Shown here piece after piece: positions 9,183-17,730 of a stretch of 64,000 nucleotides of DNA. A model generated the notes under the pieces. That model was not told the origin of the DNA. It worked only from the letters and a program-made list of their open reading frames with translations, and made no database searches. Numbering within the stretch: position 1 is the first letter of the stretch; each line of letters starts with the position of its first letter. The stretch covers positions 28,851-92,850 of the forward strand of contig JAFYXJ010000014.1 of assembly GCA_017546205.1 (NCBI GenBank), in the 5' to 3' direction. The DNA is from Clostridia bacterium. Its GTDB lineage: Bacteria; Bacillota; Clostridia; Monoglobales; Monoglobaceae. The position numbers and the translations under genes were made by a program.

Positions 9183-9941
9183 TTACAATTTGGTTTCAGA
9201 CAATGCCGTTTCTTCTAACATCCGTTTTCGCATCTGTAAAAGGATTTTTTTCTCAATACGGGAGACTTGCACCTGAGAAATACCCAATACCTGAGCGACC
9301 TGTGACTGGGTTTTGTGTTTGAAATACCGGAGTTGTATCAATTGCCGGTCCCGCTGGGAAAATTCTGAGAGTACCTGGCGTAGTGCAACCCGATCGGTTA
9401 TTTCGGTTGCATAATCCCGTCCGCACTCCAAACGGTCAATCAGCGCAAGTCCGTCACGGTTTTCGTGTTCCGGTACCGCGTAAAGAGATTCCGGTCTGGC
9501 ACCGGCATCAAGCGCCGCAACCAGTTCGGCAGAAGAAAGATTTAATTGCTCTGCAATTTCGCTTACTCCCGGTTCGGTTCCGGTTTTTAAGGTCAGTTCT
9601 TCCCGGATACGCATGGCTTTGGCAGCTGTTTCCTTCAGGGAACGGCTGACTTTGATAATGCCGTCGTCCCGTAAAAAACGTTTGATTTCTCCTAAAATCA
9701 TAGGAACGGCATAGGTGGAGAATTTTACCCCAAAGGAGAGGTCAAAATTTTGCACCGCTTTCAAAAGACCAATACATCCAATCTGAAACAAATCTTCTGT
9801 TTCATATCCCCGTCCTGTAAAACGACGGACCACACTATGTACCAAGGGGGTGTTTTGCGTAATTAATTGTTCCCGTGCAGTTTGGTTGCCGGATGCAGAC
9901 AGTATCAGCAGTTCTTCATTGGTTTTAACAATATCAGACAT
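9183..9941 (-). CDS. sigF: RNA polymerase sigma-F, forespore-specific
   Basis: First compartment-specific sporulation sigma factor, active in the forespore once freed from SpoIIAB. The identification rests on its place as third gene of spoIIAA-spoIIAB-sigF and on a full set of sigma-70 family regions. Region 2 contains [18 protein letters not shown] and [21 protein letters not shown]. Region 3 has EIAEQLNLS, and region 4 ends in the helix-turn-helix [20 protein letters not shown]. The length of 252 residues is normal. I chose ATG 9941, which overlaps the end of spoIIAB by 8 bp; an in-frame TTG at 9956 is also possible. Such overlap is typical of translationally coupled spoIIA genes. Confidence 0.93.
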   Translation of the reverse strand: MSDIVKTNEELLILSASGNQTAREQLITQNTPLVHSVVRRFTGRGYETEDLFQIGCIGLLKAVQNFDLSFGVKFSTYAVPMILGEIKRFLRDDGIIKVSRSLKETAAKAMRIREELTLKTGTEPGVSEIAEQLNLSSAELVAALDAGARPESLYAVPEHENRDGLALIDRLECGRDYATEITDRVALRQVLSEFSQRDRQLIQLRYFKHKTQSQVAQVLGISQVQVSRIEKKILLQMRKRMLEETALSETKL

Positions 9942-10365
9942 AGATCGTTGTCCCAATTCGTTTGGTCATGGTAACCGAGGTGCCACGCCCTACTTCGGAT
10001 TCTACTTCAAGGGTGTCCATAAAACTTTCCATTACTGTAAATCCCATACCGCTTCGGTCTTCGTCATCGGTACCGGAATATAAAGGCTGCATGGCAAGCT
10101 CAATATTGGGAATACCTTTTCCGGTGTCTATCACCGTGACGGTGACTTCCCTGCCGGAAAGCCGACAGATTAGTTCCACAGAACCTTTTGCGTTGGCATA
10201 TCCGTGAACAATGGAATTGGTAACCGCTTCAGATACGGCAGTTTTAATATCAGAAAGTTCCTCCAGAGTTGGGTCCAGTTGGGCAACAAACACCCCTACA
10301 GCAGCACGGGCGAAGGCCTCGTTCTGGCTTTTGGATGGAAACTCCAATTTCATGTAATTTTCCAT
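9934..10365 (-). CDS. spoIIAB: SpoIIAB, anti-sigma-F factor and serine kinase
   Basis: Binds and inhibits sigma-F and phosphorylates SpoIIAA. The 143 residues form a GHKL-fold ATPase: N-box [11 protein letters not shown] around residues 45-55, G1 box DTGKGI around 82-87 and G2-type segment RSGMGFTVM around 107-115. The start ATG 10365 is behind AAAGGAG; an in-frame ATG four codons later is less well spaced. The gene is immediately downstream of spoIIAA (15-bp gap) and overlaps sigF, so all three should be produced in step, which the partner-switch mechanism requires. Confidence 0.95.
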   Translation of the reverse strand: MENYMKLEFPSKSQNEAFARAAVGVFVAQLDPTLEELSDIKTAVSEAVTNSIVHGYANAKGSVELICRLSGREVTVTVIDTGKGIPNIELAMQPLYSGTDDEDRSGMGFTVMESFMDTLEVESEVGRGTSVTMTKRIGTTIYV

Positions 10366-10380
10366 GATTTTACTCCTTTC

Positions 10381-10686
10381 TCAGCCACATTCTACAATTT
10401 TTTTTAATCCGGACAGTTCCAGAACTTTGTCCACCTGAGGCTGGGGACGGATAATCATGGTCTTTCCCCCCCGTGCCTGAATCTGTTTGTATCGTCCGAT
10501 TATCATTCCGATTCCGGAACTGTCCATAAAGGTTACATTTCCTAAATCCAGAATCAGGTTTTTGGTATGAGTTCGTATAATTTCTCTGTCAATATCGGTG
10601 CGAAGTTCGGTAGCACAACTCTGGTCAAGCTCCCCGTCGGGTTTTACCACCAGCGTTGTGCCGATGGATTCCATACGAAGTTTCAT
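10381..10686 (-). CDS. spoIIAA: SpoIIAA, anti-anti-sigma factor
   Basis: STAS-domain protein of 101 residues that, when unphosphorylated, attacks the SpoIIAB-sigma-F complex. The phosphorylation motif FMDSSGIGM is intact with Ser56 as the counterpart of Bacillus subtilis Ser58 (family knowledge). The reading frame stays open far upstream, to 11064, but the true start is ATG 10686. TAAGGAGG lies 6-7 nt before it, and the longer version would run through comF on the other strand and carry an implausible N-terminus. First gene of spoIIA, preceded by a sigma-H-like promoter. Confidence 0.95.
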   Translation of the reverse strand: MKLRMESIGTTLVVKPDGELDQSCATELRTDIDREIIRTHTKNLILDLGNVTFMDSSGIGMIIGRYKQIQARGGKTMIIRPQPQVDKVLELSGLKKIVECG

Positions 10687-10718
10687 AAGGTTCCTCCTTA
10701 CTTTTTTTGTTCTTGTCT

Positions 10719-10748
10719 TTATCCTAACATAGAAAAAGTATTTCCCAT
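10719..10748 (-). promoter_or_regulatory. Candidate sigma-H promoter of the spoIIA operon
   Basis: On the minus strand, ATGGGAAAT (10748-10740) matches the sigma-H -35 consensus RnAGGAwww at all but one position. After 12 bp, TTAGGATAA (10727-10719) is a weaker match to RnnGAATww. The start would lie about 25-30 nt before spoIIAA. spoIIA is a known sigma-H/Spo0A target in Bacillus; the assignment here is inference from spacing and motif. Confidence 0.45.
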
Positions 10749-10768
10749 TTATTTCCGAACAAAAAAAA

Positions 10769-10798
10769 TTGACAAAAAGCAATTTGGATTTGCATAAT
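10769..10798 (+). promoter_or_regulatory. Sigma-A promoter for comF
   Basis: TTGACA (10769-10774) and CATAAT (10793-10798), spacer 18 bp, with a TG just before the -10 box. It is back to back with the spoIIA promoter region. Confidence 0.75.
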
Positions 10799-10838
10799 AA
10801 AAGAAAAAGAGTTAAAATAAGACAAAAGAGGTGATAGG

Positions 10839-11570
10839 ATGCCAAATCTGGTTCAATGGGTTGCAAACTTTTTCTTTCCGCCCAAGTGTATTTTCTGCAG
10901 AGAGGTTTTACCCATTTCTGTTCTTCGTGAGGCGTCTGTCTGCGGAGATTGTGAACGGACGTTGCCTTATACTGTGGCACAGCGTCGATGTAAAAGTTGC
11001 GGACGACCGATGAAAGGAAAGTATGTGCATTGCAGTATGTGCCGTAACCATCCGGGTAAACCATTTGTAAAAATCAGTTCTGCATATTTCTATCGGGGAC
11101 GGGTTAAAACTGCTATTGTACGTTTTAAGAAAGAGACTTACCGCGGTTACGCCGAGGTGTTTGCACGCCATTTGACATCTGTGATTGCTTATGACTGTCC
11201 GGGAATTTCTTTTGATGCCGTGGTATCAGCACCGCCAAGAAAAATGCGGATGCAGATTCATGGATATGATCAGGCCGAAACACTGGCAAGAGAACTGGGA
11301 AAGCGGATGGGGATACCCTATATCCCTTACGGGTTACAACAGAAAGAAAGCAGGAAAAAGCAAAGTTCTCTTTCTGCATTGGAGCGGTGGAACAATGCAG
11401 AAGACAATGTTAAAGTGTCTTCCAAACCAGAATGGAAAGGGAAAACCATATTGTTGGTAGATGATGTCTGCACAACAGGGGCGACCTTGTACGCATCGGC
11501 GCGGGCACTTAAAGATGCGGGCGTGTCGGCAGTCTATTGTGCGGTGGCGGCAAGCACAGAAAAAGCATAG
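10839..11570 (+). CDS. comF: ComF family phosphoribosyltransferase-like protein
   Basis: A 243-residue protein of the ComF/GntX family, needed for DNA uptake in naturally competent bacteria but widespread in others, where its role is unclear. The N-terminal part carries a zinc-finger-like set of cysteine pairs (CIFC, CGDC, CKSC, CSMC at about residues 17-68). The C-terminal part is a type I phosphoribosyltransferase fold with the PRPP-binding loop LLVDDVCTTGATL near residue 205. The start ATG 10839 has AGAGGTGA about 6 nt upstream. Followed by pth with its own promoter. Confidence 0.9.
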   Translation: MPNLVQWVANFFFPPKCIFCREVLPISVLREASVCGDCERTLPYTVAQRRCKSCGRPMKGKYVHCSMCRNHPGKPFVKISSAYFYRGRVKTAIVRFKKETYRGYAEVFARHLTSVIAYDCPGISFDAVVSAPPRKMRMQIHGYDQAETLARELGKRMGIPYIPYGLQQKESRKKQSSLSALERWNNAEDNVKVSSKPEWKGKTILLVDDVCTTGATLYASARALKDAGVSAVYCAVAASTEKA

Positions 11571-11577
11571 GTTTTTC

Positions 11578-11606
11578 TTGCAGATTTTTGAAATCCGTGC
11601 TATACT
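11578..11606 (+). promoter_or_regulatory. Possible sigma-A promoter for pth-mfd
   Basis: TATACT (11601-11606) is a good -10 box; TTGCAG (11578-11583), 17 bp upstream, is a weak -35. It starts within 10 bp of the comF stop codon. Confidence 0.5.
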
Positions 11607-11633
11607 TGAGAAAAAAGAAAAGGTGGCGAGACG

Positions 11634-12197
11634 ATGTATCTGATTGTAGGGTTAGGAAATCCCGGACGGGAATATGTAGATACCCGACACAATATGGGAT
11701 TTGCGGCGGCAGATGCTATCTGCGCCAAATACGGCATTGCGTTGAATAAAGAAAAGTTCCGTTCCATCTGGGGAGAGGGCAGAATCGGCGGAGAAAAGGT
11801 GTTGGTTGTGAAGCCCCAAACTTACATGAATCTTAGCGGAGAGTCGGTGCGGGAACTTTGTGATTGGTTTAAACTGGAACCGGAGGTTGTGATCGTGATT
11901 TATGATGACATTTCTCTTCCGGTGGGTAAACTACGGATTCGAGAAAAAGGAAGTGCCGGCGGCCATAATGGCATCAAGAATATCATTTATCAATTGAAAA
12001 GCGAGGTTTTTCCCCGTATTAAAATCGGAGTAGGGGCACCTACGCATCCGGATTATGATATGAAAGATTTTGTTCTTGGGAAATTTTCGGAAGAAGAAAA
12101 GAAAACCATGATTGAGACTGTAATCAAGGTAGCGGATGCGGTGGAGGAAATGATTCTGCACGGTGCAAAGTCTGCCATGAATCAGTATAACGGGTAA
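11634..12197 (+). CDS. pth: Peptidyl-tRNA hydrolase
   Basis: Releases tRNA from stalled peptidyl-tRNAs in the cytoplasm. The 187-residue protein starts with the family signature GLGNPGREY. Catalytic His19 lies in TRHNMGF, the conserved KPQTYMNLSG segment follows, then the acidic IYDDISLP and SAGGHNGIKN segments that carry the other active-site residues. The start ATG 11634 sits 8 nt after AAGGTGG. mfd begins 5 bp after its stop codon, a pth-mfd order that is conserved in Firmicutes. Confidence 0.97.
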   Translation: MYLIVGLGNPGREYVDTRHNMGFAAADAICAKYGIALNKEKFRSIWGEGRIGGEKVLVVKPQTYMNLSGESVRELCDWFKLEPEVVIVIYDDISLPVGKLRIREKGSAGGHNGIKNIIYQLKSEVFPRIKIGVGAPTHPDYDMKDFVLGKFSEEEKKTMIETVIKVADAVEEMILHGAKSAMNQYNG

Positions 12198-12202
12198 TCA
12201 CT

Positions 12203-15200
12203 ATGGATGTTTATTTGCAGATGCTTTCTGAACTGGCTGAATTTGAAGAACTGATTCAGGATGTGAAAAACAAAAAGACGCCAATCAATGTATTGGGTGT
12301 GTCAGACTCTGTCAAGGCACACCTTATTTCGTGTGTCCTGAAAACCATGAAGACCGGCGGCCTGATTGTTACCCCTGATGGGGAAAGTGCAAAAAACTTA
12401 TATGAAGATTTACGGTTCTTTTACGGAGAAAGAACCTATTTGTATCCTGCTACCGATTTGTTGTTTTATGATGTGGAGGCAAAGGGCCAGGATGTAACCA
12501 GACAGCGGCTTAGAGCGCTTCGCCGCTTCAATGAGGAAGAACCGTGCTGCGTGATTACCACACCTGGTGGACTTATGAGTATTGCTCCTCCTAAGGGTGC
12601 ATACGGAAAAGATGCTATTCACCTTGTGGAGGGTGATGAAGCGAACCTTGACGACCTTGCTCAAAAATTGACCTATTTGGGATACCGCCGTGAAAGTCTG
12701 GTAGAGGGTCCCGGTCAATTCAGCATACGTGGAGGAATTTTGGATATTTATCCGTGTGACGGGCAGGAGGATAATCCCATCCGCATTGAATTTTTTGATA
12801 CCGAGGTGGACTCCATCCGCCTATTTGATGCGGAAACCCAACGTACGGTCAAACGGTTGGAGCGGGTTTCCGTATATCCGGCAAGAGAACTTCTGCTTAC
12901 GCCTGAACAACGGGAAAAATTAGCAGAAAAGTTGGAAAAACTGATAGAAAAACAAGGGGGCTCCCAACGGGAGGAGCGACTTTTATCCACTTTGAAGCGA
13001 GATGCAGAACGGTTGCATCAGGGGATGATATTCCCGTCATTGGATAAATATATTCCTTTGATTTACGGCAAGGAATTACCGTCTTTGCTGGACTACTGTA
13101 AAGAAAATACGGTGGTTTTTTGGGATGAACCGGCGCGGATTTTTGAAACTGCAAAAGTGGAAGAACTTCGACAAAAAGAGGAATTGGTTGATTTTGCAGA
13201 ACGGGGAGTTTTATATGACGGAGGTGCCAATTATGGAATGCCGTACCGCACGGCAGTTGGCAAACTGACTAAGGGGACATTTTTGGGACTAAGCGGAATT
13301 TCCCATGGTACTCCCGACTACCGTCCTGTAAGAACTCATGCCATGACCACCAAAGGGATGAATGGATTTCAAGGGAAACTGGAGTTTCTTTGCGATACTC
13401 TGAAATTTTATCAGCAAAATATTTATCGCACAGTTATTCTGGCTGGGTCTTCGGTACGGGCAAGGAATCTGGTTCTCAGGTTGGAAGATGCGGGTATTCG
13501 GTGTTCCTATCAGGAGCAACTAAGTCAATTACCCAATCCTGGTGGGGTGGTGGTTACCTCCGGAAGCATCAGCCGAGGCTTCTCCTATCCCCTGAATCGG
13601 ATCGCAGTCATCGGTGATCGGGAGATTTTTGGCGGAGAGAAGAAAAAACGACGCCGTCTCCACGGGAAAAAGCAGGGGGATAAGATTTCCAATTTCACCG
13701 AACTGAACCCAGGTGATTTTGTGGTGCACCAGAATCACGGTATTGGACAGTATACCGGCATTGAACAGCTAACCGTTGAGGGTGTGCGAAAAGATTATTT
13801 GAAAATTCAATATAAAGGCACCGATGTTTTATATGTGCCCACAGACCAACTGGATATGGTGTTTAAGCATACCGCCAAAGACGGAGGGAGAATCAAACTT
13901 AACAAATTAGGCGGCGTGGAATGGGGACGTACCAAAGAACGGGTAAAAGCGGCGGCATCAGATATGGCGAAAAAACTGATTTCCCTCTATGCCCAGCGGA
14001 CCCAGATTCCGGGGATTGCTTTTGAAAAAGATACCGAATGGCAGCGGGAGTTTGAGGCGGCGTTCCCCTATGAGGAAACAGGGGATCAACTTCGCAGCAT
14101 TGATGAGGTTAAGGGGGATATGGAACAACCTCATCCCATGGACAGACTTCTTTGTGGAGATGTGGGATACGGAAAAACCGAAGTGGCAATGCGCGCTGCG
14201 TTCAAGGCAGTCATGAGCGGGTATCAGGTGGCGTATCTGGTGCCTACCACCATTCTGGCGTCTCAGCATTACCAGAATTTCAAACAGAGAATGATGGCAT
14301 ACCCCATTCGGGTAGAGATGTTGTCCCGGTTTACTCCGCCGTCAGTACAGAAGGCGGTCATAAAGGGGCTGGAAACCGGAGAGGTGGATGTGGTGATCGG
14401 GACCCATAAACTTTTGAGCAAAAATGTCAATTTTAGAAAACTGGGGCTTTTGGTGATTGATGAAGAACAGCGGTTTGGCGTAGCACACAAGGAAAAACTG
14501 AAAGAACTTCGCAAAGAGGTGGATGTACTGACCTTGTCCGCAACACCCATTCCCCGTACCCTCCACATGAGTCTGAGTGGAATCCGGGATATGAGTGTTC
14601 TGAATGAACCGCCGGGAGAACGGTATCCGGTGGCAACCTATGTCATGGAATATGATGAACATGTCATACGGGAAGCAGTGCTTCGGGAGATGGAACGGGG
14701 CGGTCAGGTATACTATCTTTTCAATCGGGTAGAGGGCATTTACAAAACGGCAAATCATATTGCGGAAATGGTGCCCAATGCCAGAGTTGCTGTCGCCCAC
14801 GGTAAAATGAATGAGAAAGAACTGGAAGAGATTATGATGTCGGTAGCAGAGGGAGATGTGGATGTTCTGGTATGCACCACCATCATAGAAACCGGTTTGG
14901 ATATTGCCAATGTCAATACGATTATTATTGAAAATGCAGACCGTTTGGGGCTTGCACAGCTGTATCAGCTAAGAGGCAGAGTGGGACGGTCTAACCGTCT
15001 GGCGTATGCATATCTCACATTCCGGCGGAATAAAATGCTTACCGAGGAAGCGGAAAAACGGCTTCTTGCCATTAAAGAGTTTACCGAATTTGGATCCGGC
15101 TTTAAAATTGCCATGCGGGATCTGGAGATTCGGGGGACGGGAAACCTGATTGGTGCCGAACAAAGCGGACACATGGAAGCGGTGGGATATGAAATGTATT

Positions 15201-15763
15201 GTACCCTTTTGGAACAAGCTGTACGGGAAGAACAGGGGAAAGCACCGGAAAAGAAAACCGAAACCCAGATTGATCTTCCCATTTCTGCATTCATTCCGGA
15301 ATCCTATATTGAAAGTCACAATCAACGCATTGGAGCCTATAAACGGATTGCTTCCATCAGCAATCAGGAGGAACTGTATGATGCTTATGATGAGATTGAA
15401 GACCGGTATGGTACGGTGCCTGTTGAGGTGGAGAATATTATGCGGATTGCCATGCTGAAAGGAATGGCGCAAAAAGCCGGCATTTCGGATGTAACCGGAA
15501 GCAATGAGCAGATTGTATTTCGGTTTGATATTGGAAATCTTCCGGATATGGCAAGGCTGATTGGTGAAATTGCCAAACGGCCAAGGGAACTATTTCTTCC
15601 CAATCCCAACAATCCGAAACTGCATTTAAAACTTGCAAAACCTAAGCCAGGCAAGGAAAATGGGTATTTTTCTGCCATTTTGGATGTGCTTGATTTGTTC
15701 CAAAAAGAGGATGAGGATTGTGAACGGAATGTTAATAATGCACAAGATGATAAAAAAGTTTGA
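12203..15763 (+). CDS. mfd: Mfd, transcription-repair coupling factor
   Basis: Superfamily 2 DNA translocase that dislodges stalled RNA polymerase and recruits UvrA. At 1186 residues it has the full family architecture. The UvrB-homology module is at about residues 1-350 (FSIRGGILDIYP), and the RNA-polymerase-interacting domain near 505-580 contains HQNHGIGQYTGIEQL. The translocase has Walker A GDVGYGKTE near residue 651 and DEEQ box near 752. The TRG segment and RGRVGRS motif follow, and then a C-terminal UvrA-mimic domain. The start ATG 12203 has only a weak SD, consistent with coupling to pth. Confidence 0.98.
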   Translation: MDVYLQMLSELAEFEELIQDVKNKKTPINVLGVSDSVKAHLISCVLKTMKTGGLIVTPDGESAKNLYEDLRFFYGERTYLYPATDLLFYDVEAKGQDVTRQRLRALRRFNEEEPCCVITTPGGLMSIAPPKGAYGKDAIHLVEGDEANLDDLAQKLTYLGYRRESLVEGPGQFSIRGGILDIYPCDGQEDNPIRIEFFDTEVDSIRLFDAETQRTVKRLERVSVYPARELLLTPEQREKLAEKLEKLIEKQGGSQREERLLSTLKRDAERLHQGMIFPSLDKYIPLIYGKELPSLLDYCKENTVVFWDEPARIFETAKVEELRQKEELVDFAERGVLYDGGANYGMPYRTAVGKLTKGTFLGLSGISHGTPDYRPVRTHAMTTKGMNGFQGKLEFLCDTLKFYQQNIYRTVILAGSSVRARNLVLRLEDAGIRCSYQEQLSQLPNPGGVVVTSGSISRGFSYPLNRIAVIGDREIFGGEKKKRRRLHGKKQGDKISNFTELNPGDFVVHQNHGIGQYTGIEQLTVEGVRKDYLKIQYKGTDVLYVPTDQLDMVFKHTAKDGGRIKLNKLGGVEWGRTKERVKAAASDMAKKLISLYAQRTQIPGIAFEKDTEWQREFEAAFPYEETGDQLRSIDEVKGDMEQPHPMDRLLCGDVGYGKTEVAMRAAFKAVMSGYQVAYLVPTTILASQHYQNFKQRMMAYPIRVEMLSRFTPPSVQKAVIKGLETGEVDVVIGTHKLLSKNVNFRKLGLLVIDEEQRFGVAHKEKLKELRKEVDVLTLSATPIPRTLHMSLSGIRDMSVLNEPPGERYPVATYVMEYDEHVIREAVLREMERGGQVYYLFNRVEGIYKTANHIAEMVPNARVAVAHGKMNEKELEEIMMSVAEGDVDVLVCTTIIETGLDIANVNTIIIENADRLGLAQLYQLRGRVGRSNRLAYAYLTFRRNKMLTEEAEKRLLAIKEFTEFGSGFKIAMRDLEIRGTGNLIGAEQSGHMEAVGYEMYCTLLEQAVREEQGKAPEKKTETQIDLPISAFIPESYIESHNQRIGAYKRIASISNQEELYDAYDEIEDRYGTVPVEVENIMRIAMLKGMAQKAGISDVTGSNEQIVFRFDIGNLPDMARLIGEIAKRPRELFLPNPNNPKLHLKLAKPKPGKENGYFSAILDVLDLFQKEDEDCERNVNNAQDDKKV

Positions 15764-15771
15764 AAAAGTAC

Positions 15772-15800
15772 TGGAAAAATTCAGAGAAGTAGTGTATACT
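15772..15800 (+). promoter_or_regulatory. Possible promoter for the parvulin gene
   Basis: TATACT (15795-15800) with TGGAAA (15772-15777) 17 bp upstream. The -10 is good and the -35 fair (four of six). Confidence 0.45.
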
Positions 15801-15842
15801 GTTGGCAAAGATATTAGAATGTATTAAAGGAGCGAAGAAAAC

Positions 15843-17174
15843 GTGGAAAACGAAAACAAAGAATTTCAGGGTTCCGTAGAGGAGACGGAACTGCAAGAAA
15901 AAGTCCGTCAGGATGTCAGCGAGAAAATCGCAGAAGCGGCGGCAGAAGTGCAGGACGAAATTGACGAGGCCGTTGCAAATGAAGCAACGGAAGAAATCAA
16001 TGAGGAAACTGATTTGGAAGCTGATGAAAATGCTGAAGAATTGGCTGAACTTGATGGTGCTGACTACGAGGAAGAAGAGGTTATCGTTAAGGAACCGAAG
16101 ATTATTTCTATGAAGTTGAGTAGTCTTGTGATGTCTTTCATCAGTACCGCTGTAATCGGCGCATTGATTCTTCTGTTTGGTATGCAGATCCCCAAGTGGG
16201 TGGAAGCAATGCCGGAAGGTAAAACCGTTGCAACTGTTGACGGAACCCAGATTACTGATTTGGATATGAATTACTACATCTATATTGCTGCAATGGAATA
16301 TTTTCAGGAAAAATCCGATGATTTGAGCAAAAGCCCGGCGGAATATGACTGGAGTCAGGAAGTTGAAGGCAAAACTGCAGAAGAAATTGTAAAAGAAAAT
16401 GCCCTTGAAATGGCAGTAGAAGAAGTTCTTTTGATGAATGCCGGTGACAAGAATCAGGTAGAGTTTAACGAAGATGACGCACGGAAAACTGCGCAGGCAC
16501 AGAATGACCAGATGATTTCCATGTATGGGGAAGAACTGGTTGTCCTCAATGCAAAGAGACAGGCGTTGAATTCTTTGAAACAGTATAGCCGTAAGGTAGT
16601 ACAGGCAATCCACATGCAAGCAGTGGAAAGTGATATGAAGGCAAATCCGGACAAATACTATCCGGAAGATAAGTCTGTTTTGGCACAATATAGCACCGAT
16701 CAGTCTGCAACCTATAAGCAGATTATGATTAAGAAGGATACTACCTTGGAAGATGAGGCTTTGAAGGCTGCATCCAATGCGGAAAAACGTGCGAAGGCAG
16801 AGGAAGTATTGGCGAAACTCAACAGCGGTGAAGATTTTGATGCCGTGATGGCAGATGCCAATGAAGATAAGGCACAGCCTGCAGATGGTTACACCATTGA
16901 AAAGTATTCTGCATTCCTGGGAGATGAAGAAAAAGCGGCTTTGACTCTGGCTGCGGACAGTTACAGTGAGATTATTGAAACTGAGGATGGTTACCACATC
17001 GTGAAGAGAGTGGCAGGCCCCATGGAACTGAATGCTTACTGGAAAGATACTGCAAAGATTAAAGTCAAAGCAAGAAAAATTAAGAAGATTTCTTTGAAAG
17101 AATTATTGCAGGGCATCGATACTGCAACCGACGAATTCGAGCGGGTTTACGCAGAGATGCAGAACGCACAATAG
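15843..17174 (+). CDS. Membrane-anchored parvulin-type peptidyl-prolyl isomerase (PrsA/SurA-like)
   Basis: A 443-residue predicted foldase acting outside the membrane. It has an unusual acidic N-terminal cytoplasmic region of about 90 residues (very rich in Glu/Asp/Ala). One transmembrane helix follows at about residues 97-116, and then an extracytoplasmic SurA-N-like helical region containing DGTQITDLDMNYY. A rotamase domain follows near residues 295-400 (YKQIMIKKD, SGEDFDAVM, EDGYHIVKRV). The canonical GG-x-LG loop of parvulins is not obvious, so catalytic activity is uncertain. No lipobox is present, unlike typical PrsA. Start GTG 15843 behind AAAGGAG. The pth-mfd-prsA order is common in Clostridia. 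Confidence 0.8.
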   Translation: MENENKEFQGSVEETELQEKVRQDVSEKIAEAAAEVQDEIDEAVANEATEEINEETDLEADENAEELAELDGADYEEEEVIVKEPKIISMKLSSLVMSFISTAVIGALILLFGMQIPKWVEAMPEGKTVATVDGTQITDLDMNYYIYIAAMEYFQEKSDDLSKSPAEYDWSQEVEGKTAEEIVKENALEMAVEEVLLMNAGDKNQVEFNEDDARKTAQAQNDQMISMYGEELVVLNAKRQALNSLKQYSRKVVQAIHMQAVESDMKANPDKYYPEDKSVLAQYSTDQSATYKQIMIKKDTTLEDEALKAASNAEKRAKAEEVLAKLNSGEDFDAVMADANEDKAQPADGYTIEKYSAFLGDEEKAALTLAADSYSEIIETEDGYHIVKRVAGPMELNAYWKDTAKIKVKARKIKKISLKELLQGIDTATDEFERVYAEMQNAQ

Positions 17175-17182
17175 TAAATATG

Positions 17183-17222
17183 ACGCCGATTACAACACGA
17201 TGTAATCGGCGTTTGACTTTTT
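17183..17222 (+). terminator. Terminator after the parvulin gene
   Basis: Perfect 11-bp stem ACGCCGATTAC / GTAATCGGCGT (17183-17193 with 17202-17212), loop of 8, then a T-rich tail interrupted by GAC. The tail also carries the -35 box of the next promoter. Confidence 0.82.
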
Positions 17223-17241
17223 ATGGAAACTGGCGTATAAT
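17213..17241 (+). promoter_or_regulatory. Sigma-A promoter for the FHA-SEDS-PBP operon
   Basis: TTGACT (17213-17218) and TATAAT (17236-17241), spacer 17 bp. The -35 box lies within the T tract of the preceding terminator, so the two signals are packed into about 60 bp. Confidence 0.85.
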
Positions 17242-17263
17242 AAAAAGGTCAGGAGGGATGGTT

Positions 17264-17716
17264 ATGACTTTTTATACGCTGTTATCTTCGATTTTCAGTT
17301 ATTTTTTTACGATTATTATTTATTTGTTTATTTTCGGGGTTATTCGTTTGATTTATCTGGATGTAAAAAAGATGAGTCGGTTTGAGGATGAAAGTGTCAA
17401 TGTCAGCGGTCTGGAAACGGCAGCTCTTCGTACCATGCTCAGCCGAAGCCATGCAGAATCTGAACTGAAAAAACGTTACATGATTTACGGACATGCTATG
17501 ATTGGCAGAAACAAAAGTTGTGATATTACCTTGCGTGAAAAATATATTTCCGGTGAGCATGTTCGCATCTGGCATGAAGATGGGGAATGGTATCTGGAGG
17601 ATCTGGGAAGCCGGAATGGTACCATCATCAATGGCCAGCGGATTCGCAATACAGTAATTCTGGATGCACAGGACCAGATTACTTTGGGTGAACTGCACTT
17701 TGTGTTTGAACTGTAA
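17264..17716 (+). CDS. Membrane-tethered FHA-domain protein
   Basis: A 150-residue protein with one N-terminal membrane helix (about residues 9-33), a short linker and a cytoplasmic FHA domain (about 70-148). The phosphothreonine-binding motifs are present: GR in MIGRNKSCDI, SGEH, and LGSRNGTIING. FHA domains read Ser/Thr kinase output. I chose ATG 17264, 7 nt from AGGAGG; ATG 17258 is too close to the site and upstream codons would run through the terminator hairpin. It is followed by a SEDS glycosyltransferase and a PBP, the same trio of functions as the fhaA/fhaB-rodA-pbpA cluster of actinobacteria. This suggests kinase-linked control of wall synthesis (inference); no kinase gene is in the window. 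Confidence 0.88.
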   Translation: MTFYTLLSSIFSYFFTIIIYLFIFGVIRLIYLDVKKMSRFEDESVNVSGLETAALRTMLSRSHAESELKKRYMIYGHAMIGRNKSCDITLREKYISGEHVRIWHEDGEWYLEDLGSRNGTIINGQRIRNTVILDAQDQITLGELHFVFEL

Positions 17717-17730
17717 AGGAGGTATGCTCC

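Noticed and set aside
10687..11064. An upstream extension of the spoIIAA frame of 126 codons.
   Set aside because: It overlaps comF and the divergent promoters, while ATG 10686 has an ideal ribosome site and gives the normal family length.
15843..16200. Possible lipoprotein signal in the parvulin-like protein.
   Set aside because: There is no cysteine after the membrane helix and the N-terminal part is a long acidic region, not a signal peptide.
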